Assembly (NCBI RefSeq): GCF_900111105.1
Contig: NZ_FOGC01000001.1
Location: 1 to 64,000, forward strand
DNA length: 64,000 bases
DNA from: Rosenbergiella nectarea
Lineage (GTDB): Bacteria; Pseudomonadota; Gammaproteobacteria; Enterobacterales; Enterobacteriaceae
Direction of reading: 5' to 3'
Part shown: positions 42,184-55,500 of the stretch, in pieces
Layout: every line of letters begins with the position of its first letter
Position numbering within the stretch: the stretch's first letter is position 1
The notes under the pieces: model-generated
What the model was told of the DNA's origin: nothing
What the model saw: only the letters and a program-made list of their open reading frames with translations
Databases searched by the model: none
Translations under genes and position numbers: made by a program

Positions 42184-43071
42184 TTAAGGGTGATGACGCT
42201 TACCGGTAATACGACACCACTCTTCTTTCTCGGCGACCGGGTCTAACACGAAATGTTGCGCATAGGCTTCGCAAACACTTTCTGCTTGGCTCGCTAAGAT
42301 ACCGGATAAACCGAGTTCACCCCCGGCTACCGGTAATACGCGGATTAACGGTGCTAGCTCGCGTAATGGCCCCGCGAGAATATTAGCCACTACCACATCC
42401 GCTTGCAGATTTTCCGGTTGCTCGTGGGGCAAATAGAGCTCAAGTTTATCTGCAACGCCATTACGTGCAGCGTTATCACGGCTTGCTTGAATGGCTTGAG
42501 GATCGATATCAATCCCGATGGCACGTGAAGCCCCTAATTTCAGGGCAGCGATCGCCAAGATCCCAGAACCGCAGCCGAAATCGATCACGGTTTTTCCTTC
42601 AAGATCCAATCCATCTAACCAGGTTAAGCACAGTGAGGTGGTTGGATGCGTTCCAGTGCCAAAGGCTAATCCAGGATCGAGCATAACATTGACCGCATTC
42701 GCATCGGGAACATCGCGCCAGCTAGGACAAATCCACAGACGCTCACCAAAACGCATAGGATGGAAATTATCCATCCATTCGCGTTCCCAATCTTTATCTT
42801 CGATCTGTTCTATTTTGTGGTGAAATCCTTCACCTAACAGTGGGTGAGCCGCCATCATCGTCACGACTGTTGCCATATCCGTTTCAGCATCGAACAGGCC
42901 GATGATGTCGGTATCGCCCCATAGGCGCGTTTCACCCGGTAGCGGTTCGTAGACCGGATTATCATGGGTATCTTGAAAGGTAACAGACACGGCACCTGTC
43001 TCCTCCAAGGCCTCCGCGAGCTGTTCCGCATGACTTCCAGTGGTATTGATCTTAATTTGAATCCAAGGCAT
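42184..43071 (-). CDS. prmA: Ribosomal protein L11 methyltransferase
   Basis: This 295-aa protein has an N-terminal L11-binding domain starting [12 protein letters not shown] (ATG at 43071 chosen to match the family) and a class I SAM methyltransferase domain: [14 protein letters not shown], the motif [30 protein letters not shown], and [10 protein letters not shown]. It trimethylates L11 at several amino groups. It follows panF by 13 nt, as in the enteric panF-prmA unit. Confidence 0.96.
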   Translation of the reverse strand: MPWIQIKINTTGSHAEQLAEALEETGAVSVTFQDTHDNPVYEPLPGETRLWGDTDIIGLFDAETDMATVVTMMAAHPLLGEGFHHKIEQIEDKDWEREWMDNFHPMRFGERLWICPSWRDVPDANAVNVMLDPGLAFGTGTHPTTSLCLTWLDGLDLEGKTVIDFGCGSGILAIAALKLGASRAIGIDIDPQAIQASRDNAARNGVADKLELYLPHEQPENLQADVVVANILAGPLRELAPLIRVLPVAGGELGLSGILASQAESVCEAYAQHFVLDPVAEKEEWCRITGKRHHP

Positions 43072-43084
43072 AGCATTTCCATTA

Positions 43085-44530
43085 TTAATTAGGGGTGGCA
43101 GGTGCGACCTGCTGTCCCACACGGTTCGCGATAACAAATGCGAGGAAGCTCGCGATTAACGCCGGAACGATGGGGTGTAAGCCTACAAGGCGTATTGAAA
43201 AACTGGCGAGAAGGCTATAAAGCACGGCACCGACCAACATGCCACTTATTGCACCATAGGCGTTCGCATTTCGCCAGTAAAGTCCTAGCACCAACGGCCA
43301 TAAGAATACGGCTTCTAACGCACCGAAGGCGAGTAAGTTTAGCCAAATAATCATTTGTGGTGGATGCCACGCCGCAAGGATCACCGCAACGCCCAACACG
43401 AAAGTAAAGCTAACGGAGAGGCGACGCAGATGCTTCTCTTGCGTTGCCGCAGCCGGGCGTAGCCGTAAATAAAGATCTTTTACCAGCGTTGCCGAGGCTT
43501 GCAAGAGATGAGCATTGATGTTCGACATCATGGCTGCCATCGGCGCGGCGAGAAAGATACCTGCGGCAAAAGGCGGTAATACTTTCATCATCAGTGTGGG
43601 GATGACTTGATCGGGAACGGTGAGATTAGGCAGAATAGCTCGACCTAACGCGCCGGAGAGATGCATCCCGAGCATTAAGACGGTCAATAGTGCAGTCCCT
43701 AACAAGATACCGCGATGTAGGGAGCGGCTATCTTTATAGGAGATGGAACGTATCGCTGTGTTGGGTAAGCCGAGCACACCGAAGCAGACCAGTACCGTAA
43801 AGGAAATAACCAGGCTAGGTGTAATGATATGCCCCGCACCGCGTAATTCGATCAGCTGTGGATTAATCTGTTTCAGTTGATGAACGGCTTGTGCCGTGCC
43901 CCCTGCCGCATGAATGACGGCATAAAGCAGCAGAAAAGTCCCGACCAACATCACCACACCTTGCAACACATCATTGAGAACGCTCGCTCTAAAGCCGCCC
44001 AGTGAGGTGTATAACGCGATGATTACCCCAAAGATCAATAATCCTTGGGTATAGGGAATGCCGACAACGGTTTCCAGTAACCGTGCCCCGCCGATAAACT
44101 GTACCGTCATGACTGCGATAAATGCGACGAGCAAGGTGATGCTGGCTATCCACACGACCCACTGGCTACGGTAATGGGCGTACAACATATCGTTCAATGT
44201 GATCGCTTGATAACGTCGGGCGAGGATGGCAAATTTTTTCCCCAAAACCCCCAGAGAAAGCCATACTGTCGGCACTTGCGCCATCGCAATCATCACCCAG
44301 CCTAAGCCATATTGATAGGCGGCACCCGGGCCACCGATAAATGAACTGGCACTGATATAAGCGGTGGTGAGTGTCATGGCAAGCAGAAAGCCGCTCATCG
44401 TTCGTCCCCCTAGGAAATATTCCGTGAGGAAAGGACCTTTAGCGCGTTTCTGCTGCACCATGGCCACGATTGAGATCATGACGACCAGTAATAGATAGAT
44501 AATGAGTGGAATGAGCACATGCGTGTTCAT
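43085..44530 (-). CDS. panF: Sodium/pantothenate symporter PanF
   Basis: This 481-aa member of the sodium:solute symporter family has about twelve or thirteen helices. It has [28 protein letters not shown] near the start, GYQ-like [13 protein letters not shown] in helix 2, and the conserved [27 protein letters not shown] in the second half. It imports pantothenate. It starts 4 nt after yhdT and is followed closely by prmA, the standard enteric order. Confidence 0.96.
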   Translation of the reverse strand: MNTHVLIPLIIYLLLVVMISIVAMVQQKRAKGPFLTEYFLGGRTMSGFLLAMTLTTAYISASSFIGGPGAAYQYGLGWVMIAMAQVPTVWLSLGVLGKKFAILARRYQAITLNDMLYAHYRSQWVVWIASITLLVAFIAVMTVQFIGGARLLETVVGIPYTQGLLIFGVIIALYTSLGGFRASVLNDVLQGVVMLVGTFLLLYAVIHAAGGTAQAVHQLKQINPQLIELRGAGHIITPSLVISFTVLVCFGVLGLPNTAIRSISYKDSRSLHRGILLGTALLTVLMLGMHLSGALGRAILPNLTVPDQVIPTLMMKVLPPFAAGIFLAAPMAAMMSNINAHLLQASATLVKDLYLRLRPAAATQEKHLRRLSVSFTFVLGVAVILAAWHPPQMIIWLNLLAFGALEAVFLWPLVLGLYWRNANAYGAISGMLVGAVLYSLLASFSIRLVGLHPIVPALIASFLAFVIANRVGQQVAPATPN

Positions 44531-44534
44531 TGCG

Positions 44535-44765
44535 TTAGTCCTCTAAGGGGAGGTCTGCAAAGAGATATCGAACCATCATCCAGCAGAGGAAAATAAATAG
44601 GGCAGGAGCGAACAAACATGACCATTCAAACCAGCGGGGGAAGCCAAACAGACCTAACTCCTGACCGCCGGTATAAGCGGTTGTGATCCAGACTACGACC
44701 CAACCTATGCTGAGTAACAGAGACCAGCGTGCTTCTTTATGTGCTTGTATAAAACGAGGATCCAT
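44535..44765 (-). CDS. yhdT: YhdT family inner-membrane protein
   Basis: This 76-aa protein has two membrane helices (LLLSIGWVVVWITTAY and CLFAPALFIFLCWMMVRYLF). It begins MDPRFIQAHKEARWS, like E. coli YhdT, which is why ATG 44765 (ribosome site GAGGG) was chosen over an upstream GTG. YhdT is conserved next to PanF, and the short gap suggests they are made together. A terminator separates it from accC. Confidence 0.92.
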   Translation of the reverse strand: MDPRFIQAHKEARWSLLLSIGWVVVWITTAYTGGQELGLFGFPRWFEWSCLFAPALFIFLCWMMVRYLFADLPLED

Positions 44766-44789
44766 CTTTGCCCTCACGGTAGACCAAAG

Positions 44790-44813
44790 AAAAAGGCCGG
44801 TCAGACCGGCCTT
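44790..44813 (-). terminator. Terminator after accC
   Basis: AAGGCCGGTC and GACCGGCCTT form a perfect 10-bp stem with a 1-nt centre; on the minus strand TTTTTC follows. It sits between accC and yhdT, so accBC and yhdT-panF are probably separate units, with possible read-through. Confidence 0.85.
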
Positions 44814-44833
44814 AATAAAAGGTTGCTAGGCAA

Positions 44834-46183
44834 TTACTTCTCTTGCAGACCGAGTTTCTTCTCTAAATAGTGGATGTTAGTACCACCTTTTTCGAAGTTC
44901 TCATCGTTCATAATGCGAAGTTGCAGATCAACGTTGGTTTTAATCCCGTCGATGATCAACTCTGCCAGGGCATTCTTCATCCGCGCAATCGCAACCGCAC
45001 GAGTTTCTCCATAAGTGATCAGTTTACCGATCATGGAGTCATAGTGAGGGGGAACGGTATAGCCAGAATAGATATGCGATTCCCAGCGAATGCCAAAGCC
45101 ACCCGGAGAGTGGAAACGGGTAATTTTACCGGGGCTTGGTAAAAAGGTATTAGCGTCTTCAGCATTGATACGACATTCAATGGCATGGCCCACTACTTCA
45201 ACATCTTCTTGCTTAATACTTAAAGGTAACCCTGCGGCAATGCGCAGTTGTTCTTTGATCAGATCGACACCGGTGATCATTTCGGTCACTGGGTGTTCTA
45301 CCTGAATACGGGTATTCATTTCGATGAAATAGAACTCGCCGTTTTCAAAAAGAAACTCAAAGGTTCCTGCACCGCGATAGTTAATATCGATACACGCTTT
45401 CGCACAGCGATCGCCGATAAACTTACGGAGTTCTGGCGTGATCCCTGGTGCTGGCGCTTCCTCGACCACTTTTTGGTGGCGACGCTGCATTGAACAGTCA
45501 CGTTCTGCAAGGTAGATGGCTTGGCCTTGGCCATCAGCAAGAACTTGGATCTCGATATGACGTGGATTTTCGAGATATTTTTCCATATAGACCATATCGT
45601 TATTGAAGGCCGCTTTGGCTTCAGCACGGGTCATTTTAATGGAAGTTTCCAGATCTTTGTCGCTACGCACCACGCGCATACCGCGACCGCCGCCGCCGCC
45701 GGAGGCTTTGACGATAATCGGGTAACCGATACGGTTAGCAATTTGACGGTTTTTATCCATATCATCGCCCAGTGATCCATCGGATCCCGGTACGCAAGGA
45801 ACACCGGTTTTTTTCATGGCATTGATCGCGGACACTTTGTCGCCCATCAGGCGAATCGTCTCAGCTTTTGGACCAATAAACACGAATCCTGAACGTTCTA
45901 CTTGTTCAGCAAAATCGGCGTTCTCAGATAAAAATCCATAGCCAGGGTGAATCGCATCTGCACCCGTGATCTCAGCAGCGGAGATCAGTGCAGGGATATT
46001 CAGATAGCTTTTAACTGATGGGGCTGGACCAATACAGACAGTCTCGTCAGCCATCAGCACGTGCTTTAGCTCGCGGTCAGCGGTGGAGTGAACCGCCACC
46101 GTTTTGATACCGAGCTCTTTACATGCACGTAAAATACGCAGTGCAATTTCACCGCGGTTTGCGATAACAATTTTTTCCAGCAT
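44834..46183 (-). CDS. accC: Acetyl-CoA carboxylase biotin carboxylase subunit
   Basis: This 449-aa ATP-grasp enzyme is collinear with E. coli AccC. It has the N-terminal [21 protein letters not shown], the glycine-rich ATP loop [14 protein letters not shown] near residue 159, [20 protein letters not shown], and the active-site [15 protein letters not shown] near residue 288. It carboxylates biotin on AccB using bicarbonate and ATP, the first step of fatty acid synthesis. It is encoded 10 bp after accB. Confidence 0.98.
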   Translation of the reverse strand: MLEKIVIANRGEIALRILRACKELGIKTVAVHSTADRELKHVLMADETVCIGPAPSVKSYLNIPALISAAEITGADAIHPGYGFLSENADFAEQVERSGFVFIGPKAETIRLMGDKVSAINAMKKTGVPCVPGSDGSLGDDMDKNRQIANRIGYPIIVKASGGGGGRGMRVVRSDKDLETSIKMTRAEAKAAFNNDMVYMEKYLENPRHIEIQVLADGQGQAIYLAERDCSMQRRHQKVVEEAPAPGITPELRKFIGDRCAKACIDINYRGAGTFEFLFENGEFYFIEMNTRIQVEHPVTEMITGVDLIKEQLRIAAGLPLSIKQEDVEVVGHAIECRINAEDANTFLPSPGKITRFHSPGGFGIRWESHIYSGYTVPPHYDSMIGKLITYGETRAVAIARMKNALAELIIDGIKTNVDLQLRIMNDENFEKGGTNIHYLEKKLGLQEK

Positions 46184-46193
46184 AGGGACCTCG

Positions 46194-46670
46194 TTATTCG
46201 ATGATGACCATTGGCTCGTCGAATTCCACCGGTTGACCGCTCTCGATGAGGATCGCTTTTACCACACCGGCTTTATCCGCTTCGATTTGGTTCATCATCT
46301 TCATCGCTTCAACGATGCAGAGGGTGTCGCCAACGTTAACTTTTTGGCCAACTTCGATGTAAGGCTTAGCATCTGGGCTTGGTGTACGGTAGAACGTCCC
46401 GACCATCGGTGAGCGAACAGTGTGACCGGTCACTTCTGGTGCCGCAGCAACTGGCGCTGCAGCCGCTTCGGTTGCTGCTGGCGCGACCGCAGCAGCCAAG
46501 GCTGGTGCATGTTGCATCGGTGCAGCATAGGCGTGTTGCATCATCGGATAACCGGTATTTGCCGGAGAACGGCTAATACGTACTGACTCTTCACCTTCTG
46601 AAATTTCTAGCTCAGCAATGCCTGATTCTTCAACCAGTTCGATTAATTTTTTAATCTTACGAATATCCAT
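46194..46670 (-). CDS. accB: Biotin carboxyl carrier protein of acetyl-CoA carboxylase
   Basis: This 158-aa protein has an N-terminal domain [24 protein letters not shown], a long Ala/Pro-rich flexible linker (residues about 45-80), and a C-terminal biotinyl domain with the biotin attachment site [12 protein letters not shown] (Lys near 124). It carries CO2 from AccC to the carboxyltransferase. It forms the accBC operon and follows aroQ by 20 bp. Confidence 0.98.
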   Translation of the reverse strand: MDIRKIKKLIELVEESGIAELEISEGEESVRISRSPANTGYPMMQHAYAAPMQHAPALAAAVAPAATEAAAAPVAAAPEVTGHTVRSPMVGTFYRTPSPDAKPYIEVGQKVNVGDTLCIVEAMKMMNQIEADKAGVVKAILIESGQPVEFDEPMVIIE

Positions 46671-46690
46671 GGTGGGTTCCGTACTCTATA

Positions 46691-47143
46691 TTAATTTGAA
46701 TTTAACAGGCGTTTTACCGCTGTATGTAAAGCCCAACGATATCCGTCAGCCCCGAGGCCGCAGATCACGCCGGATGATATATCTGAAAGATATGAATGGT
46801 GGCGGAAAGGTTCACGCGCATGCACATTAGAGAGGTGCACTTCGATAAAAGGAACGCTGACCGCTAAAAACGCATCACGTATTGCTACACTGGTGTGCGT
46901 AAAGGCTGCAGGATTGATGATGATATAATCCACGTTGCCTCGGGCAAGATGGATTTGATCGATCAACGCAGATTCCGCATTCGATTGGTAATGACTTAAT
47001 TGCACATTCAAATCCTGGGCCTGAATCTGCAGTGATGACACGATATCGTCCAACGTGTCATGACCATATTTTTCTGGCTCCCGGGTCCCCAATAAGTTAA
47101 GGTTTGGACCGTTCAAGAGCAAAATGTGAAATTTATTAGCCAT
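46691..47143 (-). CDS. aroQ: Type II 3-dehydroquinate dehydratase
   Basis: This 150-aa protein has the type II fold and active-site motifs: [20 protein letters not shown] (Tyr and Asn of the flexible loop), [37 protein letters not shown] and [18 protein letters not shown] with the catalytic His. It dehydrates 3-dehydroquinate in the shikimate pathway. It is directly upstream of accB on the same strand. Confidence 0.97.
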   Translation of the reverse strand: MANKFHILLLNGPNLNLLGTREPEKYGHDTLDDIVSSLQIQAQDLNVQLSHYQSNAESALIDQIHLARGNVDYIIINPAAFTHTSVAIRDAFLAVSVPFIEVHLSNVHAREPFRHHSYLSDISSGVICGLGADGYRWALHTAVKRLLNSN

Positions 47144-48824
<1,681 letters not shown>

Positions 48825-48890
48825 CGGTTTGTTCGCTGAATAAGGGATCTTGCACTACGCTTATTTCAGCAGAATTACCTTTCCGGCCTT

Positions 48891-48924
48891 GGGGAGTGCA
48901 TAGAAACGCGCTCCCCTGTTTTTT
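48891..48924 (+). terminator. Terminator-like hairpin between mreB and mreC
   Basis: GGGGAGTGC and GCGCTCCCC form a 9-bp stem with one wobble pair, followed by TGTTTTTT. It would make much of the mRNA end after mreB, giving more MreB than MreC and MreD. Confidence 0.75.
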
Positions 48925-48945
48925 GTGAAAAACACGCAGGATTTT

Positions 48946-49977
48946 ATGAAGCCGATTTTTAGTAGAGGCTCTTCTCTGCAGGTACGCTTAGTATTAGCTG
49001 TATTGGCGGCTATTGCAGTGATCATAACCGATAGTCATGTGAGTTCCTTTCGAGGGATACGCGACTACCTCGACACCTCAGTCAGCCCGTTTTACTTTAT
49101 GGCTGATGGCCCTCGTCGTTTCCTCGACAGTACAGCAGATGCTCTCACCTCCCGTCAGACCCTTGAACAAGAAAACCAAGTGCTTCAGCGAGAGTTGCGA
49201 CTAAAAAATAGTCAATTGCTGCTATTGGGCCAATATCGTCAAGAGAATGTACGCCTAAGGGAACTTCTGGGTTCTCCACTTCGTCAAGACGAACATAAAA
49301 TGGTGACTCAAGTGATTTCGGAAGCCACCGATCCTTATAGTCATCAAGTGGTGATCGACAAAGGTTCGCGCAGTGGCGTGTATGAAGGTCAGCCAGTGAT
49401 CAGCGATAAAGGCGTGGTTGGACAGGTGATAGCGGTCGCCCAATTCTCCAGCCGCGTATTACTGATCTGTGATGGTTCACATGCTCTACCCGTTCAAGTA
49501 CTGCGAAATGATCTGCGGGCCATTGCAACGGGTAATGGCTGTACCGAGAATCTACAACTTGAGCACCTGACTGGGAATGCCGATGTGAAAGTTGGGGATG
49601 TGTTAGTCACGTCCGGTTTAGGTGGACGCTTCCCTGAGGGGTATCCTGTTGGTGTAGTCTCTTCTGTCACGCCGGATATGAAGCGTGCGACAACAGTGAT
49701 TGAAGTACGGCCTGCGGCGGACTTGCAACGTTTACGCTATCTATTATTATTGTGGAACAATGATAGTAAATCCGGCGTATCGGCAACCCCTCAAGAGGTG
49801 AACCAAGTGGCGAACGAGCGTTTACAGCAGATGATGCCGCAAATACCGACCCCAGTTGGGACATCGCCTGCGGCAACGCCTCCTACGTCAACGGCCCCTT
49901 CGGCTAGTGGAACAACGCCTGCAGCGACTGTTCCATCGGCCACGGGACAACCTCTTCCGTCTGGAGGGCGTCCTTGA
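48946..49977 (+). CDS. mreC: Cell shape-determining protein MreC
   Basis: This 343-aa protein has an N-terminal membrane anchor ([16 protein letters not shown]), a coiled coil around residues 70-110 ([20 protein letters not shown]), and two beta-barrel domains typical of MreC ([36 protein letters not shown]). The C-terminal 50 residues are Pro/Thr/Ala-rich and low complexity. It links MreB to periplasmic wall synthases. ATG 48946 is chosen by the family start; it overlaps mreD by 4 nt. Confidence 0.96.
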   Translation: MKPIFSRGSSLQVRLVLAVLAAIAVIITDSHVSSFRGIRDYLDTSVSPFYFMADGPRRFLDSTADALTSRQTLEQENQVLQRELRLKNSQLLLLGQYRQENVRLRELLGSPLRQDEHKMVTQVISEATDPYSHQVVIDKGSRSGVYEGQPVISDKGVVGQVIAVAQFSSRVLLICDGSHALPVQVLRNDLRAIATGNGCTENLQLEHLTGNADVKVGDVLVTSGLGGRFPEGYPVGVVSSVTPDMKRATTVIEVRPAADLQRLRYLLLLWNNDSKSGVSATPQEVNQVANERLQQMMPQIPTPVGTSPAATPPTSTAPSASGTTPAATVPSATGQPLPSGGRP

Positions 49978-50462
49978 GTCGCTATCGTAGCCAAGGGGGT
50001 TGGGTCATCTGGCTTTCATTTGTCATTGCCTTAGTTTTACAAGTGATGCCGTGGCCGGAACAGTATTACATGTTTCGGCCGTCATGGATGTTACTGCTGC
50101 TCTTATACTGGATTTTGGCATTACCCCATCGCGTGAATATCGGCACAGGTTTCTTCATTGGCACAGTGATGGACTTAGTTTATGGGTCAACCCTAGGAAT
50201 TCGGGCCTTAACGTTCAGCATTATCGCTTACCTGATTGTTTACCGTTTTCAGCTATTTCGCAATTTGGCGCTATGGCAACAAGCTGGTGTTGTTGTGCTG
50301 TTCTCGCTGGTCAGTGACGTCATGGTTTTCTGGGTACAGTTTATGGTGACCGATATCACCTTCCGTCCAGAAATTTTTATGGGTGCATTGGTCGATGGAT
50401 TATTGTGGCCTTGGCTATTTTTATTGATGCGTAAGATACGTTATCAATTCTCGATTCAGTAA
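49974..50462 (+). CDS. mreD: Rod shape-determining membrane protein MreD
   Basis: This 162-aa protein has five or six membrane helices and the MreD pattern [49 protein letters not shown] and LMRKIRYQF at the end. It starts at a non-ATG codon (TTG at 49974) inside the last codons of mreC; E. coli mreD also uses a non-ATG start. It works with MreC and RodA in wall elongation. Confidence 0.95.
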   Translation: MSRYRSQGGWVIWLSFVIALVLQVMPWPEQYYMFRPSWMLLLLLYWILALPHRVNIGTGFFIGTVMDLVYGSTLGIRALTFSIIAYLIVYRFQLFRNLALWQQAGVVVLFSLVSDVMVFWVQFMVTDITFRPEIFMGALVDGLLWPWLFLLMRKIRYQFSIQ

Positions 50463-50470
50463 GGCTGTTT

Positions 50471-51034
50471 ATGTCCCCCATTTATCTTGCTTCTGCTTCG
50501 CCTCGTCGTGCCGAGCTGTTAACACAATTAGGCGTACCCTTTACTCGCTTAGCCACTGAGGTTGTCGAGCAACAAAAACCGAATGAGTCACCGCTCGACT
50601 ACGTGACAAGGCTATCGCAAGATAAAGCCTTGGCAGGAGTAAAGATTGCCCCAGATAACCGACCCGTGCTGGGTGCAGATACGATTGTTGTTATCGGTGA
50701 TCTTGTGCTCGAAAAACCGTTATCACCCAGGCATGCCTTTGAGATACTGACCCAACTATCAGGCCGTTCTCACCAAGTGATCACTGCCGTTACCCTCGCG
50801 GATTCACTCAGAATAACAACGCGAAGTGTACAGACGACGGTGACTTTTTGTCATTTGTCGCCCGAGCGAATTAGCCAATACATCGAGACTCAGGAACCCA
50901 TGGATAAAGCGGGGGCTTATGGTATCCAAGGGCTGGGTGGAAATTTTGTCCGTGAGATTCAGGGCAGTTATTCTGCAGTGGTCGGATTACCGCTGGTGGA
51001 AACCTTTGAACTACTGACTGACTTTCAATCCTAG
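50471..51034 (+). CDS. yhdE: Maf-type dTTP/UTP pyrophosphatase YhdE
   Basis: This 187-aa Maf protein has the N-terminal nucleotide-binding signature [12 protein letters not shown], then the conserved [15 protein letters not shown] with acidic metal ligands, and [13 protein letters not shown]. It hydrolyses dTTP, UTP and modified nucleotides to monophosphates, cleaning the pool and affecting septation. It starts 8 bp after mreD and precedes rng, the usual enteric order. Confidence 0.95.
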   Translation: MSPIYLASASPRRAELLTQLGVPFTRLATEVVEQQKPNESPLDYVTRLSQDKALAGVKIAPDNRPVLGADTIVVIGDLVLEKPLSPRHAFEILTQLSGRSHQVITAVTLADSLRITTRSVQTTVTFCHLSPERISQYIETQEPMDKAGAYGIQGLGGNFVREIQGSYSAVVGLPLVETFELLTDFQS

Positions 51035-51049
51035 TCATAAGGAGTGTTA

Positions 51050-52519
51050 ATGACTGCTGAGCTGCTCATCAATGTTACGCCTTCTGAAACACGTGTTGCT
51101 TACCTTGATAACGGGATTTTGCAAGAAATTCATATTGAGCGAGAAGCGAAAAGAGGGATCGTCGGAAATATCTACAAAGGTCGCGTGAGCCGTGTACTGC
51201 CTGGAATGCAAGCGGCCTTTGTCGATATTGGCTTAGATAAATCTGCGTTTCTTCATGCTTCCGATATCGTGCCACATACTGAATGTGTGGCGGGAGAAGA
51301 GCAGAAGAAATTTCATGTTAAAAATATTTCTGAATTAGTTCGGCCAGGCCAAGATTTGATGGTACAAGTGGTTAAAGATCCTCTAGGAACCAAAGGGGCT
51401 AGGCTGACGACAGATATCACGCTGCCTTCCCGCTATCTGGTTTTTATGCCTGGGGCATCCCATGTAGGGGTTTCACAACGTATTGAGAGTGAGTCGGAAC
51501 GTGCGCGCCTCAAGCAGGCGGTTCATCAATATTGTGATGAACAAGGTGGATTTATTATCCGTACCGCAGCAGAAGGGATCAGTGATACTGAGCTGGCGCG
51601 AGATGCCGCATTTCTAAAGCGTCTGTGGGCTAAGGTATGCAAGCGTAAGAAGCGAAATCAGACACGGATCAAGCTTTATGGTGAGATTGCGTTAGCGGCG
51701 CGAGTATTGCGCGATTTCGTTGAGGCCCCTCTCGATCATATTCGTGTCGATTCTAAAGCCACCTATGAAAAGTTGTTAGAATTTACCGCCGAATATGTGC
51801 CTGAACTGACCGAAAAACTTGAGCACTATAGCGGTAAGCAGTCTATTTTCGATCTGTTTGATGTCGAGAACGAAATTCACCGAGCTATGGAACGAAAAGT
51901 AGCGTTGAAGTCTGGCGGCTATCTTATTATCGACCAGACAGAGGCCATGACTACGGTCGATATTAATACTGGGGCGTTTGTAGGGCATCGTAATTTGGAA
52001 GAAACGATTTTCAACACGAATATTGAAGCCACACAAGTCATTGCCCGACAACTTCGATTGCGGAATTTAGGCGGCATTATCATCATCGATTTTATTGATA
52101 TGAGTAATGAAGAGCATCGTCGCCGAGTGTTGCAAACGTTAGAAATCGCGATGAGTAAGGATAGAGTCAAAAGCAGTATCAACGGTTTCTCATCATTAGG
52201 GCTGGTGGAGATGACGCGTAAGCGTACCCGCGAAAGCCTGGAACATATTTTGTGTGGCAAATGCCCGACCTGCCAAGGACGCGGCAGTGTCAAAACCGCC
52301 GATACGGTTTGCTATGAGATCATGCGCGAGATTGTGCGTGTACATCACAGTTACGATTCGGACAGCTATTTAGTCTATGCGTCGCCGATAGTCTGCGAGG
52401 CGTTGAAGAATGAAGAAGCCCACGCTTTGGCGGAAGTCGAAATATTTTTAGGTAAACAGGTCAAAGTACAAGTCGAACCCCTCTATACTCAAGAGCAGTT
52501 TGATGTAGTACTCATGTAA
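51050..52519 (+). CDS. rng: Ribonuclease G
   Basis: This 489-aa protein (ATG 51050, AAGGAG ribosome site) has the length of E. coli RNase G. It has the S1 RNA-binding domain near residues 35-125 (GNIYKGRVSRVLPGMQAAFVD), the DNase I-like catalytic region MTTVDINTGAFVG with catalytic Asp and IIIIDFIDM with the second, and the zinc-link CGKCPTCQGRG. It processes the 16S rRNA 5' end and degrades some mRNAs. It lacks the RNase E degradosome scaffold. Confidence 0.98.
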   Translation: MTAELLINVTPSETRVAYLDNGILQEIHIEREAKRGIVGNIYKGRVSRVLPGMQAAFVDIGLDKSAFLHASDIVPHTECVAGEEQKKFHVKNISELVRPGQDLMVQVVKDPLGTKGARLTTDITLPSRYLVFMPGASHVGVSQRIESESERARLKQAVHQYCDEQGGFIIRTAAEGISDTELARDAAFLKRLWAKVCKRKKRNQTRIKLYGEIALAARVLRDFVEAPLDHIRVDSKATYEKLLEFTAEYVPELTEKLEHYSGKQSIFDLFDVENEIHRAMERKVALKSGGYLIIDQTEAMTTVDINTGAFVGHRNLEETIFNTNIEATQVIARQLRLRNLGGIIIIDFIDMSNEEHRRRVLQTLEIAMSKDRVKSSINGFSSLGLVEMTRKRTRESLEHILCGKCPTCQGRGSVKTADTVCYEIMREIVRVHHSYDSDSYLVYASPIVCEALKNEEAHALAEVEIFLGKQVKVQVEPLYTQEQFDVVLM

Positions 52520-52551
52520 TTGCAGTCGATGGATCGTGGAGTGAGGGGACA

Positions 52552-55500
52552 GTGAGTAGGCTATCGCAATGGACATTACGGATAATTACCGCGCTGATTG
52601 TAATTGCTGCACTTTTTGTGACGGCCTTACGCTTAGCTATGCCTTACATGGACCCTTATCGTTCACAACTGCTCAGTGCGGCTTCTGCCGCAACAGGTAT
52701 TCACTTCTCAGCCGATAAACTCCAAGGTGAGTGGAAGAGTTTTGGCCCCACACTCAATGTCGATAATTTTTCTGCTGAGTTAGCCGATGGCGGTAAATTA
52801 CAGATAAAGAGAGTCACACTAGCCTTAGATATCTGGCAGTCACTGCTTCATGCTAACTTGCAATTTCGTGACCTGACCTTCTGGCAGCTCCATTTCTTTG
52901 TGCAGCAGTTCCCAGAAAAAGGGTCCTCACCGCATAACGGTTACGACAGTAATAAAGTGAAGAATCTCTTTTTGCAGCGCTTCGACCATTTTATTCTTCG
53001 CGAAAGTACGATCGATTTCCCTTCTCCTTCAGGACAGCGTGTGACGCTGAATATCCCAACATTGACCTGGTTTAATGAGGGGAAATTACACCGAGCAGAA
53101 GGTTTAGTGAACCTGAGCAGCTTTACCGGCCAACATGGTACCGCTCAATTACGGGTCAACTTGCAGGATAAACAGCAGTTACTGGATAAAGGCACTATCT
53201 GGATCAAAGTGGATGATATTGACGCCAAACCTTGGTTAGGCAATTGGGTCAATAAGAATACCAACTTAAAAAAAGCCCACCTTAGTTTGATGGTTTGGCT
53301 GAACATGGCAGAGGGGTCGCTATCCTCTGGCGAGGTGATCATTAATCGTGGTGATGCTGAGTGGCAAGAAGCCAATCAAGCAGCTCATCAGTTAACGCTG
53401 ACGCAGCTGTCGGCTAAGTTATCACGCGTCGGTAAAGGTTTTGTATTAACGCTTCCCGATACGGGGATCACTATCGACAATACGCGCTGGCCACGAGGCA
53501 GCTTAGCCCTAAATTGGCAAGCTGACAGTAAACAGCCTTGGTTGCCGGCAGAAAATTCAGCGATCCGCGTTCGTGCAGCCAATATCGAACTCGCACGGCT
53601 TACCCCGCTGGTGCCCTTGCTCTCTCCCTTACAGTCTACTTATGCCAAATTTTGGCAGCAGGCCAATCCCCAAGGGCGTGTTACCCGCCTTGCTGCCGAT
53701 ATCCCCCTACAAGATATGAAGCAGACCCGTATTGCTGCGCAGTGGCAGCAGTTGAGTTGGCAAGCCTTTCAGAAGCTGCCTGCGGTCATCGGATTTTCTG
53801 GCTCGTTGACCGGGGGGATGGCACAAGGTGAATCAGTACTCGAATTAGGCCCACAAACCTTAGCGTCTCAGGGGCAATTGCAGGCTCCCCTCGAACTTAA
53901 CCATTTTGCCGGTATTTTTTCGTGGAAGCGGGATAATGATAATCTTGCCCTTTCAGGACAGGATATCGACGTCAGCGCGAAATCTGTCGCCGCTAAGGGT
54001 GATTTTTCCTATCAACAGTCGGAACACCGTCCGCCAAATCTACAGATTCTAGCGGGGATTAACGCAACAGATGGCGCCGATGCTTGGCGCTATTTCCCCA
54101 TAAAAATCATGCCGAAAGGCTTAGTGCATTATCTGAGTACCGCAATTCAAGGCGGCAAGGCAAAGGATGCTACTTTGGTCTTCGCGGGGAATCCTCATCA
54201 GTTTCCGTTTACTCATAACGAAGGGACATTCCAAGTCACCGTGCCGTTGAAACAAGCGAAATTTGCTTTTCAGCCTGGATGGCCTGCGTTGTCGCCTCTC
54301 GATATTGATCTTAACTTTGTCAATAACGGACTATGGATGAAGGCCGATGCAATCCGTTTAGGGAATGTTCCCGTCACACAGGTAACGGCCGATATCCCCG
54401 ATTATCATAAAGAACAACTGCTAATAGAGGGTGATATTCGGGGGCAAGGGGACGATATTCACCGTTATATGAAACAGACGCCTTTAGCGAAGAGTGTTGG
54501 CAGTGCATTAGACCAACTTAAGGTTGATGGGGAAGTATACGGGCATTTAGGGTTAACGATTCCTTTGGATGGCAAAGAAGTCATCGCGAAGGGGGATGTT
54601 AACTTAAAAAATAATCAATTAACCATTGTGCCACTGCAAACGCAAATGAAAGGCGTGACGGGTCGGTTTACTTACAATAATGGGCGCTTGCAGAGTACCC
54701 CGATATCGGCCCGATGGTTTGGGCAGCCGATCAAGGTGAATTTCTCTACGGAAGAACAAGCACAACAGTTTGCGATTGATGTTCAGGCCAGTGGAGATTG
54801 GGCTTTAGAGAAAATTAATGCCTTCCCAAAAACGTTGCATCAGCAGTTAATCGGGCGGTTACCTTGGCATAGCCAAGTTGCGATAGCACTTCCTCACCAG
54901 GGTGGGGCCACTTATCGGGTTAAGGTGGTCAGTGACGCAACACAGGTCAGCGGTAAACTGCCCGATGCATTAGGCGTCCAAAATAAACCTTTTCCACTCT
55001 CTGTTGATGCCACAGGTAATTTATCAACACTGCAAGTGTCGGGCGTGATTGATAACCAGCAACGGTTTACCACGCAGTGGAAGCTGTCACCTAAATTGGC
55101 GCTCGAAAAAGGACAGTGGACCAGTCAGGCCGATGAGCATCCATCATTACCCATGCAGTCGATGATGGATATTCGGTTACCGGCCCTCGAGGGTGATAAG
55201 CTGATGGCGACATTACAGAATCTCCCTTCGGCCACGTCAAGCTCAGCGAAAAAAACGGCGCAGCATCCCCCGGCAGCACAAGATTGGCGAACGGCGATTC
55301 CCGTTGAGCTGCCTACAACACTGCAGGTAACAACCCCAGCGTTAACCCTTTATGGGCAGCAATGGCGTAACCTCAGCCTTAAGGGTCAACAGTTGCTATC
55401 ACAACCCCTTCTATCGCTGAACAGTGATGAGGCGAGAGGTAACCTCCAGATTAGGCCGGGGCAGCCTTGGCTGCTTAATATGGATTACCTCTATTATAAT

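Noticed and set aside
44870..46190. Several long open frames antisense to accC
   Set aside because: They lack ribosome sites and recognisable protein sequence, and accC is nearly invariant; they are shadows of its codon use.
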